64,000 bases of DNA from SFWF01 sp045636705. Lineage in GTDB: Bacteria; Bacillota; Clostridia; Oscillospirales; Acutalibacteraceae. This document shows positions 43,853-52,054 of the stretch, one piece after another. Within the stretch, counting starts at the first letter, position 1. Every line of letters starts with the position of its first letter. Under the pieces are notes generated by a model. It had not been told where the DNA came from. It worked only from the letters and a program-made list of their open reading frames with translations, and searched no databases. A program made the translations under genes and the position numbers. The stretch is from positions 1 through 64,000 of the forward strand of contig JAZTYA010000030.1 in NCBI GenBank assembly GCA_045636705.1, in the 5' to 3' direction.

Positions 43853-44746
43853 ATGGAGAAGTTACTACTGATTGTTAATCCCCGTGCAGGTATGGGAAAA
43901 ATTAAAAATTCGCTTTTAAAGGTTATAGAAATTTTATCTGGCGCCGGATACGACATTACCGTAAAGCCTACCGAAAAACCTTTAGATGCTACAAACTTTG
44001 CAAAAAATCTTGATAGTTCATATAGCACTGTGGTTTGTTGCGGCGGCGACGGAACCTTAAACGAAACCATAACCGGGCTTTTAGAAAACAAGAACGAATA
44101 TAAGCTAGGTTATATTCCTTGCGGCACCTTAAACGAGTGGTCTTCGGGACTTCACATTCCAAGAAACATTGTAAAGGCCGCAGAGGTTATAGCAAACGGA
44201 GAACCCGTAACCATTGACGTTGGACGTTTTAACGACCGCTATTTTGCTTATACCGCCTCATTTGGCGCATTTACCGAGTCTTCCTATTCTGCCTCGCAGG
44301 ACGTTAAAAATCTGCTTGGACAAACGGCATATTTGTTTGAAGGAATTAAAAGTCTTGGTAATATAAAGCCTATACCTCTGGAAATAGCAGCAAACGGAAA
44401 AACATACCGCGGAAAATACATTTTCGGCGCTATTACAAACTCTATTTCGGTCGGTGGTGTTGTTAAGTTTAACGAGACAAAAATCAAGATGAACGACGGA
44501 CTTTTTGAGGTTTTGCTTATCAAAAATCCGACCAACCTGATTGAGTTCCAAAAGATAGTCGATTCTATTCTCAGAAAAGACCTTGAGAATAACAAATATA
44601 TGGAATTTTTAAAGGTTTCAAGTCTTAAGATAAAGTCATCAAAACCGCTTGACTGGACCCTTGACGGAGAACACGCCGTTTCTTTGGAAGAAACGAAAAT
44701 TGAAATCATTCCTAACAGAATAAAGATTTTATTGCCCAAAAAATAA
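43853..44746 (+). CDS. Diacylglycerol-kinase-family lipid kinase (YegS/DgkB-like), plus-strand copy
   Basis: 297 residues. The N-terminal LLIVNPRAGMGKIKN, nucleotide motif VVCCGGDGTLNETITGL and LGYIPCGTLNEWSSGL identify the DAGK catalytic domain; GRFNDRYFAYTASFGAFTE and LDWTLDGEHA close it. It phosphorylates diacylglycerol or a related lipid. The usual Thr-x-Asn-Asp-x-Ala motif reads CGTLNEWS, a known variation in this subgroup. AAGGAG precedes the ATG. Confidence 0.9.
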   Translation: MEKLLLIVNPRAGMGKIKNSLLKVIEILSGAGYDITVKPTEKPLDATNFAKNLDSSYSTVVCCGGDGTLNETITGLLENKNEYKLGYIPCGTLNEWSSGLHIPRNIVKAAEVIANGEPVTIDVGRFNDRYFAYTASFGAFTESSYSASQDVKNLLGQTAYLFEGIKSLGNIKPIPLEIAANGKTYRGKYIFGAITNSISVGGVVKFNETKIKMNDGLFEVLLIKNPTNLIEFQKIVDSILRKDLENNKYMEFLKVSSLKIKSSKPLDWTLDGEHAVSLEETKIEIIPNRIKILLPKK

Positions 44747-44757
44747 ATAAAAAAATA

Positions 44758-44787
44758 AAACCCACAGTTCGTTTGAACTGTGGGTTT
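44758..44787. terminator. Bidirectional terminator between dgk and groL
   Basis: AAACCCACAGTTC pairs with GAACTGTGGGTTT, loop GTTT, with A-run to the left and T-run to the right, between convergent genes. Confidence 0.9.
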
Positions 44788-44792
44788 TTCTA

Positions 44793-46433
44793 TTAATACA
44801 TTCCGCCGCCTGCTGCTGCAGCTGCTGCGGCTGCCGCCTTATTTGCCTTGGCATCATCCTTGTTTTCTGCAACAAGTGTTTCGGTTGTAAGAACCATAGA
44901 TGCTACTGATGCGGCATTTTGAAGAGCTGAACGTGTAACCTTTGTCGGGTCAACAATTCCTGCCTCTATCATATCGGTATAAACCTCTTTATAGGCATCA
45001 AATCCGTAGTTTGCCTTGCCCTCAGAGATTATCTTATCAATGATTACAGAGCCTTCAAGACCTGCGTTATATGCGATTTGGCGGATAGGTGCTTCCAAAG
45101 CCTTTAAGACAATTGCAACACCTGTCTTTTCGTCGCCTTCGCTCTTTTCGTATAAAGCCTTAACAGAGCCGATAGCGTTAACAAGGGCAGTACCGCCGCC
45201 TGCTACTATTCCCTCTTCAACGGCCGCCTTTGTAGCAGCTAAAGCATCCTCTATTCTAAGCTTTTGCTCCTTCATTTCAACCTCGGTAGCGGCACCAACC
45301 TTAATTACTGCAACACCGCCCGAAAGCTTTGCTAAACGCTCGTTTAACTTTTCTCTGTCAAACTCACTTGTAGTATCTGCAAGTTGAGTTTTGATTTGAG
45401 CAATTCTGTCCTTAATTTCATCGGTATTGCCTGCGCCGTCAACAATGATTGTGTTTTCCTTTGAAACCTTAACCTGACGAGCACGGCCAAGTTGAGTAAT
45501 CTGTGTCTCTTTAAGTTCAAGACCTAACTCTTCTGTAATAACCTCACCGCCGGTAAGAATTGCGATATCTCTAAGCATTTCTTTTCTGCGGTCGCCAAAG
45601 CCGGGAGCCTTAACAGCAACGCAGACAAATGTTCCACGAAGTTTATTTACGATAAGGGTTGAAAGTGCTTCACCCTCGATATCTTCTGCAATGATAACAA
45701 GCTTTTTACCTGCCTGTACAATCTGCTCTAAAACAGGTAGAATATCCTGAATTGAAGAAATCTTCTTGTCTGTAATAAGGATGAAAGCATCGTCAATAAT
45801 TGCTTCCATTTTATCGGTGTCTGTTACCATATAAGGTGTAATATATCCGCGGTCAAACTGCATTCCTTCAACAACTTCGCTATAGGTTTCGGCAGTTTTT
45901 GACTCCTCAACGGTAATAACGCCGTCGGCAGAAACCTTATCCATAGCCTCAGCGATAAGTTTACCTATGAATTCATCTCCTGCAGAAACGGTAGCAACAC
46001 GTGCGATATCCTCAGAGCCACTAACCTTTTTAGAGTTAGAAATAACGGTAGCCACAGCAGTTTCAACCGCAGTCTTAATACCCTTTTTAACAATCATTGG
46101 GTTTGCGCCTGCGGCAACGTTCTTCATACCCTCGCAAATCATAGCCTGCGCTAAAACTGTTGCGGTTGTAGTACCGTCTCCTGCGCAATCGTTAGTCTTT
46201 GTTGCAACCTCACGAACAAGCTGTGCGCCCATATTCATAAAGGGGTTGTCAAGCTCGATTTCCTTTGCTATTGTAACACCGTCGTTAGTAATAAGTGGCG
46301 CGCCATAGCTACGTTCTAAAACGGCATTTCTACCCTTAGGACCAAGTGTTACCTTAACGGCATTAGCTATTTCATCAACACCGGCCTGTAAAGCCTTGCG
46401 AGCTTCCTCGCCAAAAATAATATCTTTTGCCAT
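44793..46433 (-). CDS. groL: Chaperonin GroEL (60 kDa)
   Basis: 546 residues, standard length. Starts MAKDIIFGEEARKALQAGVD; ATP-site motifs KVTLGPKGRNAVLE, VREVATKTNDCAGDGTTTAT and AGGGTALVNAI are intact. The C-terminal tail is an Ala run followed by GGGMY rather than repeated GGM. It refolds proteins inside the GroES-capped cavity. AAGGAGAAATAGT precedes the ATG; twelve bases after groS. Confidence 0.98.
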   Translation of the reverse strand: MAKDIIFGEEARKALQAGVDEIANAVKVTLGPKGRNAVLERSYGAPLITNDGVTIAKEIELDNPFMNMGAQLVREVATKTNDCAGDGTTTATVLAQAMICEGMKNVAAGANPMIVKKGIKTAVETAVATVISNSKKVSGSEDIARVATVSAGDEFIGKLIAEAMDKVSADGVITVEESKTAETYSEVVEGMQFDRGYITPYMVTDTDKMEAIIDDAFILITDKKISSIQDILPVLEQIVQAGKKLVIIAEDIEGEALSTLIVNKLRGTFVCVAVKAPGFGDRRKEMLRDIAILTGGEVITEELGLELKETQITQLGRARQVKVSKENTIIVDGAGNTDEIKDRIAQIKTQLADTTSEFDREKLNERLAKLSGGVAVIKVGAATEVEMKEQKLRIEDALAATKAAVEEGIVAGGGTALVNAIGSVKALYEKSEGDEKTGVAIVLKALEAPIRQIAYNAGLEGSVIIDKIISEGKANYGFDAYKEVYTDMIEAGIVDPTKVTRSALQNAASVASMVLTTETLVAENKDDAKANKAAAAAAAAAGGGMY

Positions 46434-46445
46434 TACTATTTCTCC

Positions 46446-46730
46446 TTATTCTACAATTGCTAGTATATCAGACTGACGAACAATCATATATTCCTCGCCG
46501 TCAACCTTAACTTCTGTTCCTGCATATTTAGCGGTGATAACCTTATCGCCGACATTTACAAACATTTTTACCTCGTTGCCGTCAACAAGTCCGCCTGGAC
46601 CTACGGCTACAACCTCGGCAATTTCAGGCTTTTCCTTAGAAGCAGAGGTTAAAATAATACCGCTTTTGGTAGTTTCTTCTGCCTCAGCGGCCTTTAAAAC
46701 TACTCTATCGCACAAAGGCTTAATTTTCAT
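46446..46730 (-). CDS. groS: Co-chaperonin GroES (10 kDa)
   Basis: 94 residues: MKIKPLCDRVVLKAAEAEET, mobile loop TKSGIILTSASKEKPE, and VGDKVITAKYAGTEVKVDGE. Caps GroEL. AGGAGGAAATTAAG upstream of the ATG. Its promoter lacks the CIRCE operator that usually controls groESL in Firmicutes. Confidence 0.98.
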   Translation of the reverse strand: MKIKPLCDRVVLKAAEAEETTKSGIILTSASKEKPEIAEVVAVGPGGLVDGNEVKMFVNVGDKVITAKYAGTEVKVDGEEYMIVRQSDILAIVE

Positions 46731-46762
46731 CTTAATTTCCTCCTAATGAAACAATTATTTAT

Positions 46763-46791
46763 ATTCTATCCATTTTTTGCTAATATTTCAA
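46763..46791 (-). promoter_or_regulatory. Sigma-A promoter of groESL without CIRCE
   Basis: TTGAAA (46786-46791), 17 bases, TAGAAT (46763-46768) on the minus strand. Neither TTAGCACTC nor GAGTGCTAA occurs in the 76-base gap. Confidence 0.6.
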
Positions 46792-46806
46792 GAGCTTTTT
46801 GGAATT

Positions 46807-47748
46807 TTAACAGCTTTTTAATAATTCCTTTTCAGTCTCTTCAAAAGGTGTATTGATAATACCTTCAGGAACCACGAAATTTACCGCTTTTTCGACAATT
46901 TCGCACCTTATGTCGTCGCTATGTATTATCTCTCCGTCAAGACTTATCGGTATTGGTTTGTCGGTCTTCATTTCAAAAACCTTGCATCTTCCCGACTTGC
47001 AAATATCAAGTCCTATATGCTTACCCTTTTTATAGATTGGAATAAGCTTTGGAAACCTGAATCTTGAAACCTTTTTTATAACGACACAGTCAAGCAAGCC
47101 ATCGTTTATCTTAGCATTCGGGGCGCTTACGTATCCGCCGCCATAAACCGAAGCATTAGCGCAAATTCCAAAGAGGAAATCGCCCTTTGCGAAGTCTTTT
47201 CCGTCAATCGAAACCTCGCCTGTTATTCCGATTTTGCCAAAAATTGTTCTAACTAAAGCTAAATTATATGCCATGGGTCCCGAAACTCCGGGTAAACGCT
47301 TAAAGTTTTTCATTCTATCGGCAATATGGGCGTCCATGCCCGCACAACATTGATTCATGCAATATTTATCATTTACCTTAATGACGTCAATAGGAAGAAG
47401 GGTTCCCTTTCTTTGCTTATTTATGTCAAGAAAATCCTTTTTAGAATCCATGCTAAAATATTTAATAAAATCATTTGCCGAGCCTACGGGTATTACGCCT
47501 ATTGAAGCATTCTTAAACCCTACAATTCCGTTTAAAACCTCAAACGACGTTCCGTCACCGCCACAGGCAAAAATTCTAACGTCATCGCCCGTCATAGCCT
47601 CTGTGCGAGCAAGCTCGTAAGCATCGCCTATGCCCTTGGTTATTAGAATTTTAACATCATCGCCATATACGCTGTGAATTTGTTCCGAGAGCATTGCGGT
47701 ATTGTCAAACTTACCCGATGCGGGATTAATAATATAAACGTCCCTCAT
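46807..47748 (-). CDS. Diacylglycerol-kinase-family lipid kinase, minus-strand copy
   Basis: 313 residues: INPASGKFDN at the start, FACGGDGTSFEVLNGIVGF, VIPVGSANDFIKYF and late CVVIKKVSRFRFPKLIP, ISLDGEI. Here the GSANDF motif is the standard form, unlike the plus-strand paralogue three kilobases away. GGAGTT precedes the ATG, ten bases after the methyltransferase gene. Confidence 0.9.
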   Translation of the reverse strand: MRDVYIINPASGKFDNTAMLSEQIHSVYGDDVKILITKGIGDAYELARTEAMTGDDVRIFACGGDGTSFEVLNGIVGFKNASIGVIPVGSANDFIKYFSMDSKKDFLDINKQRKGTLLPIDVIKVNDKYCMNQCCAGMDAHIADRMKNFKRLPGVSGPMAYNLALVRTIFGKIGITGEVSIDGKDFAKGDFLFGICANASVYGGGYVSAPNAKINDGLLDCVVIKKVSRFRFPKLIPIYKKGKHIGLDICKSGRCKVFEMKTDKPIPISLDGEIIHSDDIRCEIVEKAVNFVVPEGIINTPFEETEKELLKSC

Positions 47749-47758
47749 TTTTTAACTC

Positions 47759-48883
47759 CTATTCCCCTTTAAAATACATATAAAGTTGGCACTTTATCAT
47801 TCCGTTATATAACTTTCTGCGTTTGTCGGAAGGTCTTCCAAAGCAGCTTTCAAAATCATCATCCGGACTTATTACAAAATACTTCTTACCATTTTGTTTT
47901 ATGAATCTTTCGCCCATTATCTTGTAAATTTCCTCTGCCTGCTTAACGTCTAAAAGTCTTTCTCCGTATGGCGGATTTGTTATTACTAAACAGCGTTCGC
48001 TGGGAACTTTAAAGTCTTTAATATCAGCAAGAGCCGCCTTAACGTATTTTGAAACGCCTGCTTTTGCGGCATTTTCTTCGGTAAGTTTTATTGCTTCCGG
48101 GTCAATATCAAAGCCCTGCGCTCTAAAGTCAATATTCTTTAAAATTTGGTCCTGTGCTCGCGTTCTTTCTTCTCTCCAAATATTATCCGGAATAAATCCA
48201 AAACGCTCTGACGCGAAAAATCTGCGAAGTCCCGGCGCCATTTTAAGCGCCATCATTGCCGACTCGATAAGAATTGTTCCCGAACCGCAGAAAGGGTCCA
48301 AAAGCTTGGTATCGGGGAAAATTCTTGCGGTATCACACATAGCCGCCGCCAAGGTTTCCTTTAAAGGTGCATCGTTTGAATTTCTTCTGTATCCGCGCTT
48401 GTGAAGTCCCTCGCCCGAGGTGTCAAGCATAATTGTAACCTGATTTTTAAGGATTGAAAATCTTATTTTATATTCGGGTCCCGTTTCTGAAAACCAAGAA
48501 ACTCCATATTTTGTTTTAAGTCTTTCGACCATTGCTTTTTTAATTATCTTTTGACAGTCGGGAATGCTGTGAAGTTCAGAATTTAAACTATATCCGTTTA
48601 CCGGAAAAGCGTCATCTTTTCCGATATATTCCTCTAAAGGAATTGCCTTTACACCTTGGAAAAGCTCTTCAAAGCTTGTTGCCTCAAATTCGCCTAAATT
48701 GATGCAAATTCTCTCGGCGAAGCGTGAGCAGATATTTGCTCTGGCTAAAATATTAAGGTTGCCTTCAAACTTAACCCTACCGTTTTCCGATTTAACGTTT
48801 AAGGCGCCCATTCTTTCAAGCTCGCCTGCTAAAATACCCTCGACGCCAAAAAGACAAGGGGCTATAAATTTTATATTACTCAT
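47759..48883 (-). CDS. THUMP-domain RNA guanine-N2 methyltransferase (RlmL/YpsC-like)
   Basis: 374 residues: THUMP RNA-binding region (about 45-155), then a Rossmann methyltransferase with LLDPFCGSGTILIESAM (SAM motif I region), GFDIDPEAIKLTEENA and the catalytic VITNPPYGERL. Such proteins modify 23S rRNA near G2445; older annotations call them N6-adenine DNA methylase. Starts 12 bases after the fumarase gene. Confidence 0.9.
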   Translation of the reverse strand: MSNIKFIAPCLFGVEGILAGELERMGALNVKSENGRVKFEGNLNILARANICSRFAERICINLGEFEATSFEELFQGVKAIPLEEYIGKDDAFPVNGYSLNSELHSIPDCQKIIKKAMVERLKTKYGVSWFSETGPEYKIRFSILKNQVTIMLDTSGEGLHKRGYRRNSNDAPLKETLAAAMCDTARIFPDTKLLDPFCGSGTILIESAMMALKMAPGLRRFFASERFGFIPDNIWREERTRAQDQILKNIDFRAQGFDIDPEAIKLTEENAAKAGVSKYVKAALADIKDFKVPSERCLVITNPPYGERLLDVKQAEEIYKIMGERFIKQNGKKYFVISPDDDFESCFGRPSDKRRKLYNGMIKCQLYMYFKGE

Positions 48884-48895
48884 TTTTGTCCTCGA

Positions 48896-49741
48896 TTAAA
48901 TAATTTCTGTCGCATGTCTTGTTACGTGACAACCGATATTAACGGCCACCGGAAGTCCTGCTATGTGGGTTGGAGCCACCTCAATATTAACGGCAAGGGC
49001 GGTAGTTTTTCCGCCAAAGCCTTGAGGTCCTATTCCCGTTTTATTAATTTCTTTTAAAAGTTCTTCCTCTAACTTTGCATAAAACGGGTCGCTATTTCTT
49101 TCTTTAGTATCGCGTATAAGCGCTAGTTTTGAAAGGTATGCCGACTGTTCAAAATCTCCGCCTACTCCTACTCCTACAACAATAGGTGGACATGGGTTTG
49201 CGCCTGCGCTTTTTACAATATCGAGCACGGCGTTTATGACGCCCTCTCTGCCGTGAGCCGGCGTTAACATTTTGATGCCGCTCATATTTTCACTGCCAAA
49301 GCCCTTTGGAGCAACCGTTATTTTAACGTTTTCTCCCTTTACTATTTTGGTATGAATAACCGCAGGAGTATTATCGTTTGTATTAACTCGGTTTAAAGGG
49401 TCGGCTACGACAGACTTTCTTAAAAGGCCTTCTTCGTATCCTGCCCTTACTCCGCAATTAACCGCCTCTTCAAAGGCCTTGCCGCTAATATGAACGTCCT
49501 GTCCTATTTCAGCAAAAACAACCGCCATGCCCGTATCCTGACAGATAGGTATATCGAGATTTTTAGCCTGCTTAACGTTTTCGCAAAGGCATGAAAGAAT
49601 TTCCTTTGCTAAGGGTAATTCTTCCTCTTTTTCGGCATTCACAATAAGCGCGTTTACGTCTTTTGGTAACTCCTTATTAGCCTTTATGCAAAGCTTTGCT
49701 ACTACATTTTCTATTTGTTCTGAAGAAATTTCTCTAATCAT
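48896..49741 (-). CDS. Fumarate hydratase class I, alpha subunit (TtdA-like)
   Basis: 281 residues covering the whole N-terminal Fe-S domain of two-subunit class I fumarases or L-tartrate dehydratase: DIPICQDTGMAVVF, GSENMSGIKMLTP, CPPIVVGVGVGGDFEQSAYLS and GPQGFGGKTTALAV, closing with NIGCHVTRHAT. The cysteines in the first and third segments are cluster ligands. The beta subunit, normally the next gene, is not present: downstream lies the THUMP methyltransferase. It may be elsewhere in the genome. GTAGGAG precedes the ATG. Confidence 0.92.
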   Translation of the reverse strand: MIREISSEQIENVVAKLCIKANKELPKDVNALIVNAEKEEELPLAKEILSCLCENVKQAKNLDIPICQDTGMAVVFAEIGQDVHISGKAFEEAVNCGVRAGYEEGLLRKSVVADPLNRVNTNDNTPAVIHTKIVKGENVKITVAPKGFGSENMSGIKMLTPAHGREGVINAVLDIVKSAGANPCPPIVVGVGVGGDFEQSAYLSKLALIRDTKERNSDPFYAKLEEELLKEINKTGIGPQGFGGKTTALAVNIEVAPTHIAGLPVAVNIGCHVTRHATEII

Positions 49742-49759
49742 TTTTTCTCCTACAAAAAT

Positions 49760-49787
49760 ACGGCGGACTTAAAGGTAAGACCGCCGT
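49760..49787 (-). terminator. Terminator after the S1-domain gene
   Basis: ACGGCGGACTTA against TAAGACCGCCGT with one mismatch and a four-base loop; ATTTTTG follows on the minus strand. It separates the yab string from the fumarase gene. Confidence 0.75.
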
Positions 49788-49796
49788 GTTAATCTT

Positions 49797-50255
49797 TTAT
49801 TTTTGTCCACCGCGTCTGCCACGCTTGGCATCGGGATTTTTTCTTTTAAGGTCGGAAAACTTTTCATCACTTGTCTGCTTGAATTTGTTCATCATTTCTT
49901 CAAAGCTGGATGCAGTTTCCTTTTGTGGTGAATAGACAAACGAGCTGTCAATAGTATTGGATGACGGTCTGTCAGAAGGTGTGCGCTTGGGTTTACGCTC
50001 AGGTTTTGCAGGTTCAGCCGATTTCTCTGCGCGTTTAATAGAAAGGCTTATTTTACCCTCTTCAGAAACGTTTGTTACCATCATTTTAACACTGTCGCCG
50101 ACCTTAACAAACTCATTAATGTCGTTAACGTAAGTTTTAGCTATTTCTGAAATATGTACCATCCCTGATTTGCCTTCACCCAAATCAACGAAAACGCCAT
50201 ACTCCTTAACCGCCGTAATTTTTCCCTCGATGATTTCGCCTACGGTAAGTTGCAT
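49797..50255 (-). CDS. S1 RNA-binding domain protein (YabR-like)
   Basis: 152 residues: one S1 domain (about 1-75: GEIIEGKITAVKEYGVFVDL, GMVHISEIAK, ISLSIKRAEKS) then a basic, Pro/Lys-rich disordered tail ending KRGRRGGQK. YabR occupies this place after divIC in Bacillus. RNA binding is likely, exact target unknown. Confidence 0.88.
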   Translation of the reverse strand: MQLTVGEIIEGKITAVKEYGVFVDLGEGKSGMVHISEIAKTYVNDINEFVKVGDSVKMMVTNVSEEGKISLSIKRAEKSAEPAKPERKPKRTPSDRPSSNTIDSSFVYSPQKETASSFEEMMNKFKQTSDEKFSDLKRKNPDAKRGRRGGQK

Positions 50256-50308
50256 TAGGTTTTAGTTCCCCCTAGAAAAATGGATATGTCGCGGATTTTC
50301 CGCTAATG

Positions 50309-50602
50309 TCAGTTGCCGGAAATGTCCATATAAACTATCTCGTTAGGAAAAACATAACCAAGACGTTCACGGGCTGCCTTTTCAATTATTTCTTCTATCG
50401 TGCCGTTTGTCAGTAACTTGTCACGCTCTAAAATGTTAGCCTCGGTCTGAGCTATTTTTTGCTGTAATTCCAAATGCTCGGCTTTTAAAGCGTTAAGTTC
50501 TGCAAAAAGAATGCCGATTGAATAAATTAAATACGCACAGAAAACGACAATAAGAATACGAAGAACTATACTCGGTCTATGTGACTTTGTTCTTGCGCTC
50601 AT
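50309..50602 (-). CDS. divIC: Septum formation initiator (DivIC/FtsB family)
   Basis: 97 residues: short cytoplasmic N-terminus, one transmembrane helix (about 13-33, VLRILIVVFCAYLIYSIGIL), a coiled coil (LKAEHLELQQKIAQTEANI) and the family's C-terminal AARERLGYVFPNEIVY. It works with FtsL and DivIB in the divisome. The frame opens at GTG 50611, but GGAAG sits there, so ATG 50602 is preferred. Confidence 0.9.
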   Translation of the reverse strand: MSARTKSHRPSIVLRILIVVFCAYLIYSIGILFAELNALKAEHLELQQKIAQTEANILERDKLLTNGTIEEIIEKAARERLGYVFPNEIVYMDISGN

Positions 50603-50674
50603 TATCATCACTTCCGTTTCCTTAATTTAAAACCACTGATTTTAACTAATTATACACTAAGTATAAATGCATTT

Positions 50675-51100
50675 TCAAGCCTTTTTTCTTGAAAATAGGC
50701 TCTTTTTTAAAATTTTCTTACCAAAATCAAAAAGCAAATCTGAAAAGCCAGAAAGGAGGTTATTCACTTTGCTTACTGTTTTCTTTATTATTTTAAACGT
50801 GAACAACAGTATTTTTAAATATATTTTAGAAAAGGTGTATTTTAAACAGAAAAAGCCAAACAGCTCTGCCGCTAATATAAAGCCTCTGATTTCACCGCAA
50901 GAACGAGAAAGCAAAAAACAAAATTCTATTGGCGCCGCTAATATGAAAAAAGCCACGTCGGTTATAAACACACCTATTGTTTTTAGGTTAAAGAAAAGCC
51001 TTATTGCCTTAAAGGTGTCAAACAAAAGACAAAAAACAGTTCCCATAAAGACACCTAATAAAACCGTTAAAACCTGATGATTTAGACTTATTTCCCACAT
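50675..51100 (-). CDS. yabQ: Spore cortex biosynthesis protein YabQ
   Basis: 141 residues: four to five hydrophobic helices in the first 100 residues (VLTVLLGVFMGTVFCLLFDT, FKAIRLFF) and a basic tail. YabQ sits in the outer forespore membrane and is needed for cortex formation. Its ATG overlaps the yabP stop (TAATG). Position between yabP and divIC agrees with Bacillus. Confidence 0.88.
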   Translation of the reverse strand: MWEISLNHQVLTVLLGVFMGTVFCLLFDTFKAIRLFFNLKTIGVFITDVAFFILAAPIEFCFLLSRSCGEIRGFILAAELFGFFCLKYTFSKIYLKILLFTFKIIKKTVSKVNNLLSGFSDLLFDFGKKILKKSLFSRKKA

Positions 51101-51366
51101 TATTTCATAAGCCTCTTAAAAAATCCGCCTGATGTCTCATCCGAATAAATAAGAGCGTATATTTTCCCCTCTATTTTTATATCCTTACTCGTTGTGCTAA
51201 AACCGTTAATTTTAAGGTCGGTGCCACGAATGGTCAAAACACCCAAATCGGTAAGAAGCACCACCGTTTCCTCATCAAAATTCTTAACGTCAATTACACC
51301 CGAAATTGACATATCCTTTCTGTCTTGCATAATAAGACTATGTTCAAGTCTATTTTCTCCTGACAT
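51100..51366 (-). CDS. yabP: Sporulation protein YabP
   Basis: 88 residues: HSLIMQDRKDMSISGVIDV and NFDEETVVLLTDLGVLTIRG are the YabP/YqfC family core, a small beta-rich fold. Required for sporulation together with YabQ. Confidence 0.92.
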   Translation of the reverse strand: MSGENRLEHSLIMQDRKDMSISGVIDVKNFDEETVVLLTDLGVLTIRGTDLKINGFSTTSKDIKIEGKIYALIYSDETSGGFFKRLMK

Positions 51367-51420
51367 AAAAACACCACCTGTAAAAAGTATATTTTCACAG
51401 ATGGATTTCTATTCTTAAAT

Positions 51421-51663
51421 TTAGTCAATTAGTCGGTAAAGAAGTGCCGCGTCGTCCTTTTTCACTACGTCCACAACCGAAAGCACCTCTGCCTTGATAT
51501 TCCTTGAACCAAAACCGATTTCCAGTATATCGCCCTGCTTTACGTCGTAAGATGCCTTTGCAGGTTTTCCATTTACGCTAACTCTTCCCGCATCGCAAGC
51601 GTCGTTAGCCACGGTTCTTCTTTTAATGATTCTCGAAACCTTTAAAAATTTATCAAGTCTCAA
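51421..51663 (-). CDS. rqcP: RNA-binding S4 protein RqcP (YabO)
   Basis: 80 residues: MRLDKFLKVSRIIKRRTVAN is the S4 alpha-L motif start seen in all RqcP proteins; VNGKPAKASYDVKQGD follows. It aids RqcH in adding Ala tails on stalled 50S subunits. The true start is TTG 51663 with GGAGGCAAAA just upstream; the frame opens four codons earlier, inside the ribosome site. Confidence 0.92.
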   Translation of the reverse strand: MRLDKFLKVSRIIKRRTVANDACDAGRVSVNGKPAKASYDVKQGDILEIGFGSRNIKAEVLSVVDVVKKDDAALLYRLID

Positions 51664-51682
51664 TTTTGCCTCCAAAAAAGAT

Positions 51683-51710
51683 ATAAGCCACCGATATAGC
51701 GGTGGCTTAT
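51683..51710 (-). terminator. Hairpin between hup and rqcP
   Basis: ATAAGCCACCG pairs with CGGTGGCTTAT around a six-base loop; the minus strand then reads ATATCTTTTTTGGAGG, so the T-run ends at the rqcP ribosome site. Likely a partial terminator letting hup be expressed more than the genes below. Confidence 0.7.
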
Positions 51711-51727
51711 TTCCACTTTTAATTTAA

Positions 51728-52003
51728 TTATTTTGCAACAGCGTCTTTAAGAGCCTTGCCTGCCTTGAAAGCAGGAACCTTAGTAGCAGCAATCTTAATG
51801 ATTTCGCCAGTTCTGGGGTTCTTACCGGTTCTAGCTGCGCGAGTGCGAGCTTCAAAAGTACCGAAGCCAACAAGAGCAACCTTGTCGCCAGCCTTCATAG
51901 CGTCAGTTACAGTAGCAACGAAAGCAGCAACTGCAGCGTCTGCATCCTTCTTAGAAATGTTAGCCTTTTCAGCAATAGCAGCAACTAATTCTGTTTTGTT
52001 CAT
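51728..52003 (-). CDS. hup: HU-family DNA-binding protein
   Basis: 91 residues: MNKTELVAAIAEKANISKKD, then VALVGFGTFEARTRAARTGK with the DNA-intercalating arm NPRTGEIIKI, and KVPAFKAGKALKDAV. Start ATG 52003 has GGAGGAAACT upstream; the open frame to 52033 does not. Confidence 0.97.
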   Translation of the reverse strand: MNKTELVAAIAEKANISKKDADAAVAAFVATVTDAMKAGDKVALVGFGTFEARTRAARTGKNPRTGEIIKIAATKVPAFKAGKALKDAVAK

Positions 52004-52054
52004 TTTTAGTTTCCTCCAAATTTTATTTTTCAACGGTTAACCCGTAGAATTGCG

